Below, one piece after another: positions 63,216 through 64,000 of a stretch of DNA of 64,000 nt (the first letter of the stretch is position 1; every line of letters starts with the position of its first letter). Source of the stretch: Microcyclospora pomicola (taxonomy: Eukaryota; Ascomycota; Dothideomycetes; Capnodiales); contig NHNY01000005.1 of NCBI GenBank assembly GCA_002786065.1, positions 62,001-126,000 on the forward strand. Reading direction: 5' to 3'. The translations under genes and the position numbers were made by a program. The notes below the pieces were generated by a model. That model searched no databases, was not told the DNA's origin, and saw nothing but the letters and a program-made list of their open reading frames with translations.

Positions 63216-63221
63216 GATAAG
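63216..63221 (+). promoter_or_regulatory. GATAAG site upstream of the amidase gene
   Basis: A GATA-factor core 127 bases before the amidase start. Amidases of this kind are often under AreA-type nitrogen control, so the place fits; a single copy is weak evidence. Confidence 0.35.
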
Positions 63222-63280
63222 ATCGCATTACTTCGACCACCGTGATGACAACAACAATGCTGCGGCCTGAAACTCGAGCA

Positions 63281-63287
63281 TATATAA
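63281..63287 (+). promoter_or_regulatory. TATA box of the amidase gene
   Basis: TATATAA lies 61 bases before the ATG at 63348, the usual spacing for a TATA-driven, inducible fungal promoter. Confidence 0.6.
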
Positions 63288-63347
63288 CCTACACATCGAG
63301 CGTTTCAGAGTCCGAGATATACCTGTCACATCTTTTCTGCCGACATC

Positions 63348-64000
63348 ATGACAGCGGCATTTCCTCTCCCGATCACCAGAAATGAGCTGCTTTCTTTGAC
63401 CGCATCAGGGGCTGCTGAACTGCTGGATGCTGGTAGGCTTTCCTCGGCTGCCCTGGTTGACGCGTATCTGGCTCACATCGAGGATCACAATCATGCCGGA
63501 CTTCGCTTGAATGCCATAATGTCTGTGGTGCCACGCTCGCAAGTAATGGAGCTTGCGGCACAGCTAGATATAGAACGAAGCGCAGGTCAGGTCAGAAGCC
63601 CATTCCATGGTGTCCCTATCATAGTTAAAGATGTCTTTGCCACTCACTCAGACCTGGGCCTACCATCCACTGCTGGAGGACCGTGTTTCCGCACAGCGAA
63701 GCCGAAGTGTACAGCGCCGATCGTTCAAAGTCTGCTCGACCATGGCCTCATACTACTGGGCAAGGCGAACATGACGGAGTTTTGTGGCATGAAGATGAAG
63801 GGGCTGACTCCCGGATTCTCGCCAATGGGAGGACAGACACAGTCTCCGTACATATATGGAGGCCTCGACCCTGAAGATAAATGTATCATTGGCCATTCTT
63901 CTGCAGCCGGAAGCTCGAGTGGCTCTGCATCGGGTGTGGGTATGACGATCTCGACCTGGACGTCACACGCAGATGCTCGCTAACATGACTTAACTAGCCG
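63348..64000 (+). CDS. Amidase-signature hydrolase, first exon (continues past window)
   Basis: N-terminal part of an amidase-signature family enzyme that hydrolyses amide bonds. Exon 1 is 63348-63939; a donor GTATGA begins at 63940 and an acceptor ends at 63997 (CTAACATG-type branch, then TTAACTAG), so exon 2 starts at 63998 and the gene leaves the window. The visible 197 residues contain HGVPIIVKDVFATHSDLGLP with the catalytic Lys, LDHGLILLGKANMTEF, and SAAGSSSGSASGV, the Ser-rich loop with the cis-Ser and nucleophilic Ser expected in this family. Reading the intron as coding would end in a false stop at 63981-63983. The N-terminal helix ASGAAELLDAGRLSSAALVD is typical. Substrate is unknown. 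Confidence 0.88.

Larger units (their letters stand above)
61661..63347. other. Divergent intergenic region upstream of the amidase gene
   Basis: About 1.7 kb without a recognisable gene. It includes a GATAAG site at 63216-63221 and a TATA box at 63281-63287. Short frames at 62213-62554 and 62500-62937 have no family features. Confidence 0.5.

Noticed and set aside
1-64000. Transposons, CRISPR arrays, viral genes or secondary-metabolite clusters
   Set aside because: I saw no transposase, reverse transcriptase, terminal repeats, spaced direct repeats, capsid or synthase-type genes.

Overview
This window is nuclear DNA from a filamentous ascomycete. The evidence is short GT-AG introns of about 50 to 240 bases in many genes, a trifunctional trpC-type tryptophan gene, a STE2 class alpha-pheromone receptor and an APSES/ankyrin MBP1-type cell-cycle factor. 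The protein flavour resembles Dothideomycetes (Mycosphaerella-like), but that placement is a judgement from memory, not a computed result. I see no transposon, CRISPR array, prophage, rRNA or tRNA. I rebuilt 25 gene models I trust and four weaker ones, resolving introns by hand from splice sites and reading frame.

Layout. 1-11.0 kb: the 3' end of translin (+), TIM9 (-), a SAC7/BAG7-like RhoGAP (+), then IMP4 (-) and UPF1 (+) sharing a 360-base divergent promoter. 11.3-20.2 kb: ribosomal protein L5 (+), the kinetochore subunit DSN1/Mis13 (-) and a PLC1 phospholipase C (-). 20.2-26.0 kb: a 5.8 kb stretch with no convincing gene. 26.0-36.4 kb: the STE2 receptor (-), a tandem-BRCT protein (+), dynactin p25 (-), a membrane-anchored PI-PLC X-domain protein (+), a doubtful basic ORF (-) and an AKR7-type aldo/keto reductase (-). 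37.3-47.6 kb: an EamA/DMT transporter (+), NOP16 (-), a YKE4-like ZIP zinc transporter (+), an unknown Pro/Ser-rich protein (-), a Cys/His-rich zinc-finger protein (-) and its probable truncated relative (-). 49.2-64 kb: mitochondrial enoyl-CoA hydratase (+), a Rossmann protein (-), trpC (+), a BRCT-WGR protein without a PARP catalytic domain (+), complex I subunit NDUFB7 (-), MBP1 (+), an unknown Ser/Pro/Gln-rich protein (-) and the first exon of an amidase (+) that runs off the window.

Most genes are housekeeping: ribosome assembly and translation (IMP4, RPL5, NOP16), mRNA surveillance (UPF1), mitochondrial import and respiration (TIM9, NDUFB7), cytoskeleton and division (RhoGAP, dynactin p25, DSN1, MBP1) and signalling (PLC1, STE2). 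They do not form a gene cluster; neighbours mainly share divergent promoters or close convergent 3' ends.

The points most worth a second look are three GATA-factor sites at exact 10-bp spacing in the NOP16/ZIP promoter; a weak-then-strong double start on the AKR7 reductase that suggests dual mitochondrial and cytosolic forms; a duplicated RGRGRR motif plus paired Aurora-B-like sites in DSN1; the BRCT-WGR protein lacking a PARP domain; the zinc-finger gene with a truncated neighbour; and AP-1/Gcn4 and FarA-like sites in front of the enoyl-CoA hydratase. I did not find a clearly new biological system.
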